64,000 bases of DNA. It comes from Nocardia donostiensis (lineage in GTDB: Bacteria > Actinomycetota > Actinomycetes > Mycobacteriales > Mycobacteriaceae). Shown here one piece after another: positions 38,700 through 47,257 of this stretch. Under the pieces are notes generated by a model, which was not told the origin of the DNA, did not search any database, and saw only the letters and a list, made by a program, of their open reading frames with translations. The position numbers were made by a program, and so were the translations under genes. The stretch lies in the NCBI RefSeq assembly GCF_002081715.1, contig NZ_MUKP01000019.1, forward strand, positions 36,843 to 100,842, written 5' to 3'. Every line of letters starts with the position of its first letter. The first letter of the stretch is position 1.

Positions 38700-40220
38700 A
38701 TGCCGGTCCATGTTCCCCAGCGTGTCCTCGTCGCCCCCAGCGGTTTCAAGGAAAGCCTCGACGCCGCCTCCGTGGCCGAGGCGATCGCCGCCGGGGTGCG
38801 CCGGGTGCTTCCCGGTGTCCGTCTCGATCTCGCGCCCATCCCCGACGGCGGTGAAGGCACCGCGGTCATGCTCGCTGCGGCGACCGGTGGGACGCTGCGG
38901 TATCTGGATGTGGCTGGGCCGGTGAGCGCGCCCGTACGCGCGCATTGGGCTCGGCTCGGCGGAGGATTCGTTTCGGCTGGGCGCTGCCATCACGCTGGTT
39001 CGATGTCGACCGTTCGTGACGTCGTTTCGGCCCGACCCGACCACGGGACCGATACGGCCCGGCTCGAAGCAGGAGCAGCACAGCTCGACCGCGCCACCGC
39101 GTCGGCCCGGCTCGGCTGTGTCGGGCCGGTACGACTCGGCCCCGGATCGGGGGCGGGGCACGGCGAGGTGGCGCAGCTCGGACCTGAGGCGGATCCCCTG
39201 CAGATCGGCGACAGTCCTGGTTCGCGCTCATTCAACCGAGACAGTGGTTCGCTCGCCGCAGACAGACACGCGGTGGCGGTGGTCGAAATGGCCGCTGCGG
39301 CAGGTCTCGCCCATGTTCCGCGCGATGCCCGTGATCCCGGTGCGACAACAACTTTCGGTGTCGGCCAGCTCATCGCGGCTGCCCTCGACGACGGTGTCGA
39401 CACCGTCATCGTCGGGTGCGGGGACTCCGGGACATGCGACGGCGGTGCGGGTGCGCTCCAGGCGCTGGGCGCCCGGATCCTCGACTGCGACGGGCACGAG
39501 ATCGGCCGGGGCGGTTACGAACTCGCGCACGCCGAACACCTCGACCTGTCCGGCCTGCACCCGCGACTGCTGGACGCGACGCTCGTGGTGGCGGGCAATG
39601 TGCACAATGTGCTGTGCGGGCCGCGTGGGGTGGCGCGGGTGTTCGGTCCGCAGAAGGGCGCGGCGCCGGATCAGGTGGAGCGGCTGTCGGCGGCGCTGGA
39701 GAACTGGGTTCGGGTCCTCGAACGCGACGGGATCGGGTCGGGTGATCTGCGCACCGGGCCGGTTACGGGGGCATCGGGCGGGCTCGGCGCGGGTTTGGCC
39801 GCTGTCGGCGCGCAACTGCGTTCACGGTTCGACGCCCTGCTGGATTCGGGGCTGGCCGGTATCGATCTGGACAGCCGGATCATGAGGGCGGATCTGGTCA
39901 TCACCGCCGAGGGCTCCATCGATTTTCAGACCCCGCACGGCAAGGTCCCCGCCGAGATCGCCCGCCGCGCAGCCCGGCACGGGGTCCCGGTGGTCGCGCT
40001 CGCCGGGTCGCTCGGCGAGGGAGCGCCCGCCGTTCACGAGGTGGGTATCGGCGCCATGGCGTCCATCCTCACCGTGCCCATGCCGTTGTCGCAGGCCGTC
40101 GCCGAGGCCGAACGGCTGCTCATCGATGCCGCCGAACGGATGATGCGGATGATGCTGCTCGGTGCCACGGTGTCGGATCGGGCGCGGCGCAGCGAAGACG
40201 CGCGCTACGCCGTCCGGTGA
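38700..40220 (+). CDS. Glycerate kinase with a ~100-residue insertion
   Basis: The protein is 506 residues against ~380 for the GlxK/GarK family, which phosphorylates D-glycerate. Family blocks are clear: VLVAPSGFKESL, PIPDGGEGT, VVEMAAAAGL, FGVGQLI, FGPQKGA, VITAEGSIDFQT and VVALAGSLGEG. Between AHWARLGGG (residue ~89) and VVEMAAAAGL (residue ~194) lies ~100 residues of Arg/Gly/Ala/Ser-rich low-complexity sequence (nt ~38967-39270), where homologues have only a short turn. The frame stays open through it. The glycine loop reads GCGDSGTCDGG where GGSATxDGG is usual. GAAAGG precedes the ATG. It is the last gene of the two-component/permease operon. Confidence 0.88.
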   Translation: MPVHVPQRVLVAPSGFKESLDAASVAEAIAAGVRRVLPGVRLDLAPIPDGGEGTAVMLAAATGGTLRYLDVAGPVSAPVRAHWARLGGGFVSAGRCHHAGSMSTVRDVVSARPDHGTDTARLEAGAAQLDRATASARLGCVGPVRLGPGSGAGHGEVAQLGPEADPLQIGDSPGSRSFNRDSGSLAADRHAVAVVEMAAAAGLAHVPRDARDPGATTTFGVGQLIAAALDDGVDTVIVGCGDSGTCDGGAGALQALGARILDCDGHEIGRGGYELAHAEHLDLSGLHPRLLDATLVVAGNVHNVLCGPRGVARVFGPQKGAAPDQVERLSAALENWVRVLERDGIGSGDLRTGPVTGASGGLGAGLAAVGAQLRSRFDALLDSGLAGIDLDSRIMRADLVITAEGSIDFQTPHGKVPAEIARRAARHGVPVVALAGSLGEGAPAVHEVGIGAMASILTVPMPLSQAVAEAERLLIDAAERMMRMMLLGATVSDRARRSEDARYAVR

Positions 40221-40237
40221 AGGGACCACCGCCGCGA

Positions 40238-41455
40238 CTACAGGAAACGCCGGAACGGCAGCACGGCGGCCTCGCAAATCCGTTGCAGCAGCGGGCGGTT
40301 CTTCCAGTGTCGTGCGTGGATCAGTTCGCTCACCGCCCGATCGGCCTCGAAATGGGCGTCGAGGGTTGCGGTGAACTCCCGGTCCAGGACGGCGAGCATG
40401 ACCTCCTCGTCGTGGTCGAGGGAGCGCCGGTTGAAGTTCGTCGATCCGACCAGGGCGGCCACCGCGTCCACGGTGATGATCTTGGCGTGCATCATGGTGG
40501 GCTGGTATTGGAAGATCCGCACCCCGCATGCCAGCAGTTCGTCGTAGAAGTGCTGGCCCGCCAGCTGGCAGGCTCGTTGGTCGGTATACGGGCCGGGCAG
40601 CAGGATCTCCACTTCCACCCCTCGTCGCGCCGCAGCGCACAACAGGTCGACGAAGAAAGCGTCCGGGGCGAAATAGGCGGTGGCCAGCCGGAAACGCTGT
40701 TCGGCCGATTCGATCACCACCCGCATCAGGGTTTGCATATCCTGCCAGCCGAAACTGGCCGAACCGCGCACCACCTGCACCACCGCGTCACCGTGACGCC
40801 GGTGACCGACGAACCGGTCGCGTTCGTCGAAGAGCTCGGTGTGGCATTCGGCCCAGTTCTGTGCGAACGCCGCCGCTAAACCGTCCACGGCGGGCCCGCG
40901 CAGCCGCACATGGGTATCGCGCCATTCGTGCTCGTCGCGCGCGTCGCCGCACCATTCCTCGGCGATGCCGACCCCGCCTGTGAACGCCACCTGTTCATCC
41001 ACCACCAGTACCTTGCGGTGGCAGCGGTGATTCTGTTTGAGCGGCGACAGATACAGCGGTTTGCGGAACCAGGCGATATGAACACCCGCCTGGTCCATCA
41101 TCTCCAGCAGATCCCGCTCGATGAGCCGGCAACCGAATCCGTCGAGCAGCAGGCGCACGCGGACACCGGCACGGGCTCGTTCGGCGAGCGCGTAGGCGAA
41201 CTCGCGAGCGATATCGCCTTTCCAGTAGACGAACGTCATCATGTCTATCGTGTGACGTGCGGCACGGATACTGTCCAGCATCGCCGGGAAGATCTCGTTT
41301 CCGTTCCGGAGCGCGACCAGCTCGTTTCCTTCGGTCGCGGCCACACCGATCAATCGTTCCAGCCGCCGCCGCAGCCGCGTCGCTCGAACGCCTGCGGCGT
41401 CCTCGGCCTCTGCGGTAGGCAGCGCGGGCTCCGGCACATTGTCAGTCTTTGTCAT
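40238..41455 (-). CDS. Phospholipase D-like / cardiolipin synthase-family protein
   Basis: The 405-residue protein has two HKD motifs, HRKVLVVD followed by FTGG and HAKIITVD followed by VGSTNFNRRS. This is the duplicated PLD catalytic layout. There are no N-terminal transmembrane helices, so it differs from classical ClsA and resembles ClsB-type or other phosphatidyltransferases. The ATG at 41455 has an AAGGAGAG site two bases upstream, which decides against the longer frame from 41554. It converges with the glycerate kinase gene with an 18-base gap. It probably acts on phospholipids at the membrane. Confidence 0.9.
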   Translation of the reverse strand: MTKTDNVPEPALPTAEAEDAAGVRATRLRRRLERLIGVAATEGNELVALRNGNEIFPAMLDSIRAARHTIDMMTFVYWKGDIAREFAYALAERARAGVRVRLLLDGFGCRLIERDLLEMMDQAGVHIAWFRKPLYLSPLKQNHRCHRKVLVVDEQVAFTGGVGIAEEWCGDARDEHEWRDTHVRLRGPAVDGLAAAFAQNWAECHTELFDERDRFVGHRRHGDAVVQVVRGSASFGWQDMQTLMRVVIESAEQRFRLATAYFAPDAFFVDLLCAAARRGVEVEILLPGPYTDQRACQLAGQHFYDELLACGVRIFQYQPTMMHAKIITVDAVAALVGSTNFNRRSLDHDEEVMLAVLDREFTATLDAHFEADRAVSELIHARHWKNRPLLQRICEAAVLPFRRFL

Positions 41456-41561
41456 GACTCTCCTTAAGCCGGCGCTCACGAGGAGGAAAACGATACTGCC
41501 CGATCCAACGCGGGCGGTCGTACCGGCCCGGGCACAGGGCAGGGCTTCGGCCACCGGAGCG

Positions 41562-42965
41562 TCACCAGTTCGTCAGCACGATATGAGCGATGAGCAGGGT
41601 TCCCCCCGCTTGCACTGCCAGCCAGAGCTTGGCCCTTGGCAAGAATGCGGTGGCCACCAACAGCCACATATCGAACGGTAGCCAGATCCGTTCGGTTTCG
41701 GCTTTGCTCAGTCCGCTCGCATCGGCGGCCAGGATCGCGAGCAGCGCCGCAGCGACCAGCACTGCGGCTGGGTCGAGCGTCCGCAGCCTGGCCGGCGCCA
41801 GTGACCGGTGCAGCGCCGCCGCCGTCGCCATACCGACCGCGCAGACGGTGGCCGCCAGATTGCCCCACCACCAGTAGCCGAACGGACGAGTGCGTCCCAC
41901 GCCCTGGTAGTAGCGTTCGACTACCAGGTGATATCCGTCGAACCACCAGAACCCGGCGACAGTGAACAGCGCAACCACCGCCAGTCCCCCGACCACAGCG
42001 GGCAGCAGCGGCCGCAGCGTCCGGGCCGCGACGAGGACGGCTCCAGCGAGCAGACCCATCAACACCATGCCGTAGTTGAGATAGAGGCCGAGCGCGAACA
42101 GCGCGCCCGCGGACACCGCGCAGCCCAGGGCAGCGCTCGTAGACGATGCGGCAATCGCCGGGTCGGCAGCCGGTGGACGCGAGAAATCGGGGTGCGCGAG
42201 CCGGGCCGCGAGCGCCAGCAGCGCGACCGCCCAGGCTGTGACGCCGGTGAACACCGCGTCTGCCGACACCACCAGCCAGATCGCCGCCGGGGCCAGCACG
42301 AGGAACGGCAGCGCGGCGCGGGCCCGGTCCTCGGCGCCAAGCGCGCGCAAGGCGACAGCCACCGCGACGGCCGCACTGCAGCCGATCAGCAGGCAGGCCA
42401 CCGCCGCCCACACCGGGCCGCCGAAACCGGCCCGGTCCAGCAACACGAAGAACAGCAGCGCGCCGGGCGGATGTCCGGACACGTGGGTGGTCCACGAATC
42501 GGGCTGGAAATCCAGGATCCGATCGGTGAAACCGCCGAGCATCGCGGGGATATCGGTGACGCCGGGAACTTCGTGCAGATATTCGTTCGGGTCGGTCTGC
42601 CGCTCGGCGAACCCGCGCTCCCAGCCGTCGACCATCGCCAGCGCGAACGCCCACGCCACCGCGGTGACGTAACCGGCGGCCAGCAGCTTCGGCCAGGACA
42701 GCCGCGCCGCCAGAGCCGGGCCGTGCCCGACCACCCCGACCGCGATCGCCACCGCAGGGATCGTGCCCCAGCCGATATGCGGCACCCAGGAGCCGAAAAG
42801 GGGCGCCGACGCCGCGTACAGCGAGGCGAACCACTGTTCGCTGACTATTTGCGGGATGACGATCGCGGCGCACACCAGTGCCGCGGCGAGCCCGGCTCCG
42901 GCGATATCGCCGCGCATCCCCTCGCGGCGTTCACCGGTTTCGATCACATCCTGCACAGTGGTCAC
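41562..42965 (-). CDS. Polytopic membrane protein, GT-C glycosyltransferase-like
   Basis: The 467-residue protein has about 11-12 hydrophobic helices. The first large loop after helix 3 carries charged and aromatic residues (DGWERGFAER, WTTHVSGHPPGALLF), and a second has WWFDGYHLVVERYYQG, patterns common to GT-C polyprenol-linked sugar transferases. It is divergent from a GT2 enzyme that could make the polyprenyl-phosphate sugar donor. The arrangement recalls Rv0541c beside Rv0539-Rv0540 in Mycobacterium tuberculosis. The acceptor, probably a cell-envelope glycan, is unknown. Confidence 0.75.
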   Translation of the reverse strand: MTTVQDVIETGERREGMRGDIAGAGLAAALVCAAIVIPQIVSEQWFASLYAASAPLFGSWVPHIGWGTIPAVAIAVGVVGHGPALAARLSWPKLLAAGYVTAVAWAFALAMVDGWERGFAERQTDPNEYLHEVPGVTDIPAMLGGFTDRILDFQPDSWTTHVSGHPPGALLFFVLLDRAGFGGPVWAAVACLLIGCSAAVAVAVALRALGAEDRARAALPFLVLAPAAIWLVVSADAVFTGVTAWAVALLALAARLAHPDFSRPPAADPAIAASSTSAALGCAVSAGALFALGLYLNYGMVLMGLLAGAVLVAARTLRPLLPAVVGGLAVVALFTVAGFWWFDGYHLVVERYYQGVGRTRPFGYWWWGNLAATVCAVGMATAAALHRSLAPARLRTLDPAAVLVAAALLAILAADASGLSKAETERIWLPFDMWLLVATAFLPRAKLWLAVQAGGTLLIAHIVLTNW

Positions 42966-43078
42966 CCTAGGTGGCTGCGATGACGATAACAGCTGATACG
43001 GGACTGTTTCGCGACACCGTCATCGTTTTGTGCAGCTTTACCGAGCCGGGCGGGCGCAGCGGCATAGCGTGCTACAGC

Positions 43079-43750
43079 ATGACAGGAGACCACCTCGATT
43101 CGACCGAAGTAACCGTGGTGATCCCGTGCCGGAACGAAGCTGAAGCGTTGCCGACGGTACTGGCGTCCATCCCGGCGGGATACCGCACGGTCGTCGTCGA
43201 CAACGGTTCGACGGACGCGACGGCCGACGTGGCGCGGGGGCGGGGTGCGACCGTTGTCGCCGAGGACCGGCCCGGTTACGGCGCGGCCGTGCAGGCCGGT
43301 ATCGGCGCGGCCCGCACCGAACTGGTCGCGGTGCTCGACGGTGACGGTTCCATGGACCCGGCTGAGCTGCCTGCACTGGTGGAGTTGGTGCGCGGCGGCG
43401 CCGATCTGGCGGTCGGCAGGCGCCGCCCGAACCGGCCCGGGGTGTGGCCGTGGCATGCGCGGCTGGGCAACCGGCTGGTGGCGCGGCGGTTGCGCCGCCA
43501 CTACGGGCTGCCGGTGCACGATATCGGTGCAATGCGGGTGGCGAGCCGGGGCCGCCTGCAGGCGTTGGGACCGCTGCACGACCGTTTCGGTTACCCACTG
43601 GAACTGCTGGTCGCGGCGGCGCGCGCGGGGTGGGTGGTGACCGAACGGGATATCACCTACCGGCCGCGGGCGGGCGGAACATCGAAGGTGTCCGGGTCGT
43701 GGCGGGGTTCGCTGCGCGCGACCCGCGATTTCCTGGCGGTGCTGCGGTGA
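43079..43750 (+). CDS. Family 2 glycosyltransferase (polyprenyl-phosphate sugar synthase-like)
   Basis: The 223-residue GT-A enzyme starts at ATG 43079 with VTVVIPCRNEAEALPTVL and has VVDNGSTD, the DxD-type motif in VLDGDGSMDP, and the acceptor-side segment VHDIGAMRV. No transmembrane tail is present. It resembles dolichyl-phosphate mannose/glucose synthase-type enzymes such as Rv0539. Its stop overlaps the start of the next gene (GTGA), so the two are coupled. It could supply a lipid-linked sugar to the divergent GT-C-like membrane protein. Confidence 0.88.
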   Translation: MTGDHLDSTEVTVVIPCRNEAEALPTVLASIPAGYRTVVVDNGSTDATADVARGRGATVVAEDRPGYGAAVQAGIGAARTELVAVLDGDGSMDPAELPALVELVRGGADLAVGRRRPNRPGVWPWHARLGNRLVARRLRRHYGLPVHDIGAMRVASRGRLQALGPLHDRFGYPLELLVAAARAGWVVTERDITYRPRAGGTSKVSGSWRGSLRATRDFLAVLR

Positions 43751-44523
43751 CCGGCGCCCCCGTTGCGCCGGTCACCGTCCTCGTCGTCGCCAAAGCGCCG
43801 ATAGCCGGGTTCGCGAAAACGCGCCTGACTCCCCCGCTGGAACCGCGTGAGGCCGCCCGGCTGGCTGCCGCCGCGCTACTGGACACCCTCGACTCGGTAC
43901 TGGACAGCGGAGTGGTGCACCGCGTGGTCGCGCTCACCGGCGACCTCACCCTCGCTGAAAACGGCCGCGAAATCACCGCGAAACTGCGCGATGTCGAGCT
44001 GATTCCGCAGCGCGGCACCGGTTTCGCCGTCCGGCTCGCCAACGCGCACGCCGATGCCGCGCGCCTCGGGCTGCCGGTATTGCAGATCGGTATGGACACC
44101 CCGCAGATCGGCCCCCGCGTGCTCACCCGCGCCGCCCGGACACTGGCCTGCGGCGACGACGCCGTGCTCGGTCCGGCCGACGACGGCGGCTGGTGGGGGT
44201 TGGGCCTGCCGGAGCCGCAGGCGGCGCGGGCGCTGCTGGAGGTGCCGATGTCCACTGCCGATACCGGTGTGCTGACGCGAGCGATGCTGCGCCGCTGCGG
44301 ATACCGGGTGCAATTGCTGCCTCGGTTCATCGATGTCGACAGCTATGACGACGCCGTACGGGTCGCGGCCCAGAGCACAGGACGGTTCGCGGCCCTGCTC
44401 CGTGCTATCGGCGACCGCAGGCTGGTGCCGGGCGACGTTCAGCCGCAGCCGGGCACTGTTTCACAACCAGACCGGCGGGTACGGCGTAGCCGTCCGGTGC
44501 ATCCGTCGCGTCGTGGGAGGTAA
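43747..44523 (+). CDS. TIGR04282/DUF2064-family nucleotidyl/glycosyl transferase-like protein
   Basis: The 258-residue protein begins VTVLVVAKAPIAGFAKTRLTPPL, has QIGMDTPQIGPRVL and LGPADDGGWWGLGLP, the clear signatures of the DUF2064/TIGR04282 family (Rv0540-like, related to MobA/CofC-type nucleotidyltransferases). The GTG at 43747 overlaps the GT2 stop by four bases. The C-terminal ~30 residues are Arg/Pro-rich. The biochemical role is unsettled, but the pairing with a GT2 enzyme is conserved in actinobacteria as I recall it. Confidence 0.88.
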   Translation: MTGAPVAPVTVLVVAKAPIAGFAKTRLTPPLEPREAARLAAAALLDTLDSVLDSGVVHRVVALTGDLTLAENGREITAKLRDVELIPQRGTGFAVRLANAHADAARLGLPVLQIGMDTPQIGPRVLTRAARTLACGDDAVLGPADDGGWWGLGLPEPQAARALLEVPMSTADTGVLTRAMLRRCGYRVQLLPRFIDVDSYDDAVRVAAQSTGRFAALLRAIGDRRLVPGDVQPQPGTVSQPDRRVRRSRPVHPSRRGR

Positions 44524-44525
44524 TC

Positions 44526-45497
44526 GTGCAGATCGGGTACAAGCTGGCCACCGAAGCCTTCGGCCCCAACGAACTCATCCGGCAGGCCGTGCTGGCCGAG
44601 GCCGCCGGATTCGATTTCGTGGAGATGAGCGACCACTATCATCCGTGGCTGGAAACCCAGGGGCATTCCCCGTTCACCTGGACCGTTCTGGGTGCGATCG
44701 CGCAACAAACCGAGCGGGTCGGGCTCGTCACCGGCGTCACCTGCCCGACCGTGCGCTATCACCCGGCGATCATCGCGCAAGCTGCTGCCACCCTCGCCCT
44801 GGTCAGCGGGGGCCGGTTCACCCTCGGTGTCGGTGCGGGTGAACGCTTGAACGAACACATTGTCGGCGACGGTTTCCCCGACACCGCCGCCGGGCGCCAC
44901 CGCTTGCTCCGGGAAGCGCTGGAGATCATTCGGCTGCTGTGGCGCGGCGGCTATCAGTCCTATGAGGGCCGGTTTCTGCGGCTGTGTGACGCGCGAGTGT
45001 TCGATCTGCCCGACGAGCTTCCCGTGATCGCGGTGGCCGCCAGTGGCGGGCAATCCGCCCGGATGGCCGCCGAACTGGGCGACGGGCTGTTCGCGACCGA
45101 GCCGAAACCCGGAGTTGTCGAACGCTACCGGGAGGCGGGCGGTGACGGCCCCCGCTACGCCGAGGTGACGGTCGCGTGGGCCAAGGACGAGGACACCGGC
45201 GCCCGTGCCGCATGGGAAACTGCTCGTTGGGGAGTGACCGGCTGGAAGGTGATGAGCGAACTGCCCAATCCCGTGAACTTCGAGGCCGCCACCGCGACCG
45301 TGCGTGTGGAAGATATTCGCAGCGCGTTCGCCTGCGGTACGGACCCGCAACGCTATATCGAGCTCGCACAACCCTTTGTCGACGCCGGTTTCGACCATCT
45401 GGTGCTGCAGAACAACGGCCCCGACCCCGACGGGTTCATCGACTTCTATCAGCGGGAACTGGATCAGCGGCTACGCAAGCTCACTCCCACCGGGTAA
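44526..45497 (+). CDS. F420-dependent LLM-class oxidoreductase (G6PDH-like subfamily)
   Basis: The 323-residue TIM-barrel protein has the start MQIGYKLATEAFGPNELIRQAVLAEAAGFDFVEMSDHY, GLVTGVTCPTVRYHPA, GRFTLGVGAGERLNEH, and VIAVAASGGQSARMAAELGDGLF, the pattern of F420-dependent glucose-6-phosphate dehydrogenase-like (TIGR03557) proteins. It should transfer hydride between F420 and a small substrate, which is not known. GGGAGG lies five bases before the GTG. It follows the DUF2064 gene by two bases and is in the same operon. Confidence 0.92.
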   Translation: MQIGYKLATEAFGPNELIRQAVLAEAAGFDFVEMSDHYHPWLETQGHSPFTWTVLGAIAQQTERVGLVTGVTCPTVRYHPAIIAQAAATLALVSGGRFTLGVGAGERLNEHIVGDGFPDTAAGRHRLLREALEIIRLLWRGGYQSYEGRFLRLCDARVFDLPDELPVIAVAASGGQSARMAAELGDGLFATEPKPGVVERYREAGGDGPRYAEVTVAWAKDEDTGARAAWETARWGVTGWKVMSELPNPVNFEAATATVRVEDIRSAFACGTDPQRYIELAQPFVDAGFDHLVLQNNGPDPDGFIDFYQRELDQRLRKLTPTG

Positions 45498-45573
45498 CCG
45501 GTGCCGAGTGTTTCACTGCCGGCTACCCGGGTAGTCGGCAGGCCGGACCGGCTGAGGGAAAGGGGTGAGCGCT

Positions 45574-45906
45574 ATGGCCGAGACCGATATCGACGACCAG
45601 CTGTGGGACGACTTCCACCGGGTGGTCAACATGTCGTCACGGGAGTTGGGCGACTGGCTGCGCACCGAGGCAGCGGGCACCGATGCCGAGACGTTGCCGG
45701 ACCAGTCCGGCCCGGAACTGGGGCGGCATGTGCTCGCCATCCTGGGTAAGCGGCGCACCGATCTGGACGCCGCTGATGCGGAGGCGATGCGCACCGTCGT
45801 CGAGCAGATCACCCGGACGCGCGGCGACCTCGAACCGACTGCGGGCGACACCGCCTGGCGGCACCGGCTGATGTCGCTCGGGCACGATCCGTTGAAGACG
45901 TCGTGA
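45574..45906 (+). CDS. DUF3140 protein
   Basis: The ~110-residue acidic protein carries the DUF3140 signature LWDDFHRVVNMSSRELGDWL and a C-terminal RHRLMSLGHDPLK, typical of small actinobacterial proteins that may bind DNA. ATG 45574 has AAAGGGG eight bases upstream and is preferred over GTG 45565. It sits between the F420 oxidoreductase and the Rv2629-type gene, among stress-type genes. Confidence 0.88.
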   Translation: MAETDIDDQLWDDFHRVVNMSSRELGDWLRTEAAGTDAETLPDQSGPELGRHVLAILGKRRTDLDAADAEAMRTVVEQITRTRGDLEPTAGDTAWRHRLMSLGHDPLKTS

Positions 45907-45952
45907 GCTGATTGCCCTCGGTCGCGCCGGGTATCCGGCAGTCGTGAATGGC

Positions 45953-47035
45953 ATGAGTATCCGAGAAATCGCGCAACGGCGAGGCCCGTTCGTCTCGCTG
46001 TATTTCGACGCCACCCACGACACCGAGGACGCCGCCAAACAACAGGAACTGCGCTGGCGCTCGATCCGGGAGCAGCTCATCGATCAGGGCGCGACGGAGC
46101 CGATGCTCGCCCTGCTCGACGACGCGGTGACCGGCAGCGCGCCCGAACCCGGGCGAGCGGGGCGCGCGCTGATCGCCGATGCCACCCAGATCCTCGTCGA
46201 CCAGCGGCTTCCCCATCCGCCCGCCCGCGAAATCGTGCGGGTGTCTCCGCTGCCGTATCTGCTGCCGCTCATCGAGTACGAAACTCAGGAAGTGCCCCAT
46301 GTGGTGGCGATGGTGGACCGAACGGGATCCGAACTGTACGGGGTCGACGACCACGGCGAGGTGGTCGGCGAAACCGTGGAAGGCGCCGAGCACCCGATCC
46401 ACAAGGTCCGGCACGGCGGCGGCTGGTCGCATCGTTCGATGCAGCGGCGCGCCGAGGAAACCGCGCGCCGCAATATCGATGAGGTCGCCGAGGAGTTGAC
46501 ACGGCTGGCGCGCCGGATCGCAGCGCAGGTGATCGTCCTGGCCGGAGAGGTCGGCGCCCGCTCGGCCCTGCGCAAGGCGCTCGGCGCGGCGGAAGCGCGT
46601 ATCGAGGAAGTCGAGGTCGGTGGACGCGCGGCAGGCACCGACAGCGGCGAACTGGACCACCGGGTGCACGACATCGTGGCCGAGGAGGCCAGGCGGCGCC
46701 GCGACGAGGTCGTGCAGCGGTTCGCCACCGAACGGGGCCGCGACGACGGGCTGGCCGTCACCGGGCTACCGGAGACGACATCGGCTCTGCTCGCGGCGAA
46801 CGCCGACAGCCTGTTGATCAACTCCAGCGCGTTGGGTGACCGCACCGTACGTATCGCACCCGAACCGATCCAGGACCCGGCCGCCCCCTTCCCGGCGGCG
46901 GGAGCCGAGACCCGGGACTGCCGCGCCGACGAGGCGCTCCCGGTCGCCGCACTGGTCCGCGGCGGCACCATCCTGCCCGTCGACGACGAGTTGGCCACGG
47001 CGGACGGTGTGGGCGCCCTATTGCGCCACGGCTGA
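45953..47035 (+). CDS. Rv2629-like protein (bacterial eRF1-like, baeRF family)
   Basis: The ~360-residue protein starts with RGPFVSLYFDATHDTEDA and has a middle segment VVAMVDRTGSELYGVD, a HKVRHGGGWSHRSMQRRAEE block and VIVLAGEVGARSALRKAL, which matches Rv2629 and the baeRF2 group of archaeo-eukaryotic release-factor-like proteins. Rv2629 belongs to the dormancy (DosR) regulon in M. tuberculosis, and these proteins are thought to act on ribosomes under stress. The molecular role is unproven. ATG 45953 is preferred over GTG 45944; neither has a good ribosome site. Confidence 0.85.
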   Translation: MSIREIAQRRGPFVSLYFDATHDTEDAAKQQELRWRSIREQLIDQGATEPMLALLDDAVTGSAPEPGRAGRALIADATQILVDQRLPHPPAREIVRVSPLPYLLPLIEYETQEVPHVVAMVDRTGSELYGVDDHGEVVGETVEGAEHPIHKVRHGGGWSHRSMQRRAEETARRNIDEVAEELTRLARRIAAQVIVLAGEVGARSALRKALGAAEARIEEVEVGGRAAGTDSGELDHRVHDIVAEEARRRRDEVVQRFATERGRDDGLAVTGLPETTSALLAANADSLLINSSALGDRTVRIAPEPIQDPAAPFPAAGAETRDCRADEALPVAALVRGGTILPVDDELATADGVGALLRHG

Positions 47036-47068
47036 CCGGCCGCGACGCGCGTAATACAGGAGGACGAT

Positions 47069-47257
47069 ATGGAGCGAGGAAGCAGCAAGCACGGACCCGC
47101 ACGCGACGACGAACTGGCTCATGAACTGGAAGGCACGCTGCGGGGAAACCGGTCGAGCCGCGCCGAGGAGTGGCGCGACCCCGAACCACCCGCCGATGAC
47201 GACGATCTGGTGAACGAACGGCAGGACAGGACCGAACTGTCAGGAGGAAAGGAGTAG
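47069..47257 (+). CDS. Small conserved hydrophilic protein
   Basis: This 62-residue, highly charged protein starts MERGSSKHGPARDDELAHELEGTL and contains SRAEEWRDPEPP. The same pattern (MERG.SKH..R.D..L..E..G.L....SRAEEWR.PEP) occurs in many actinobacteria as I recall. A strong AGGAGG five bases before the ATG supports expression. No function is known; the charge and composition suggest a disordered protein. Its 3' end overlaps the convergent SDR gene by 18 bases. Confidence 0.8.
   Translation: MERGSSKHGPARDDELAHELEGTLRGNRSSRAEEWRDPEPPADDDDLVNERQDRTELSGGKE

Noticed and set aside
38967..39270. Intein within the glycerate kinase
   Set aside because: The ~100-residue insert is too short and lacks the N-terminal Cys/Ser block and the C-terminal His-Asn motif of inteins.
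41808..42983. A 391-codon plus-strand frame
   Set aside because: It is antisense to the polytopic membrane protein, rich in Arg/Gln/His, and has no domain or ribosome site.
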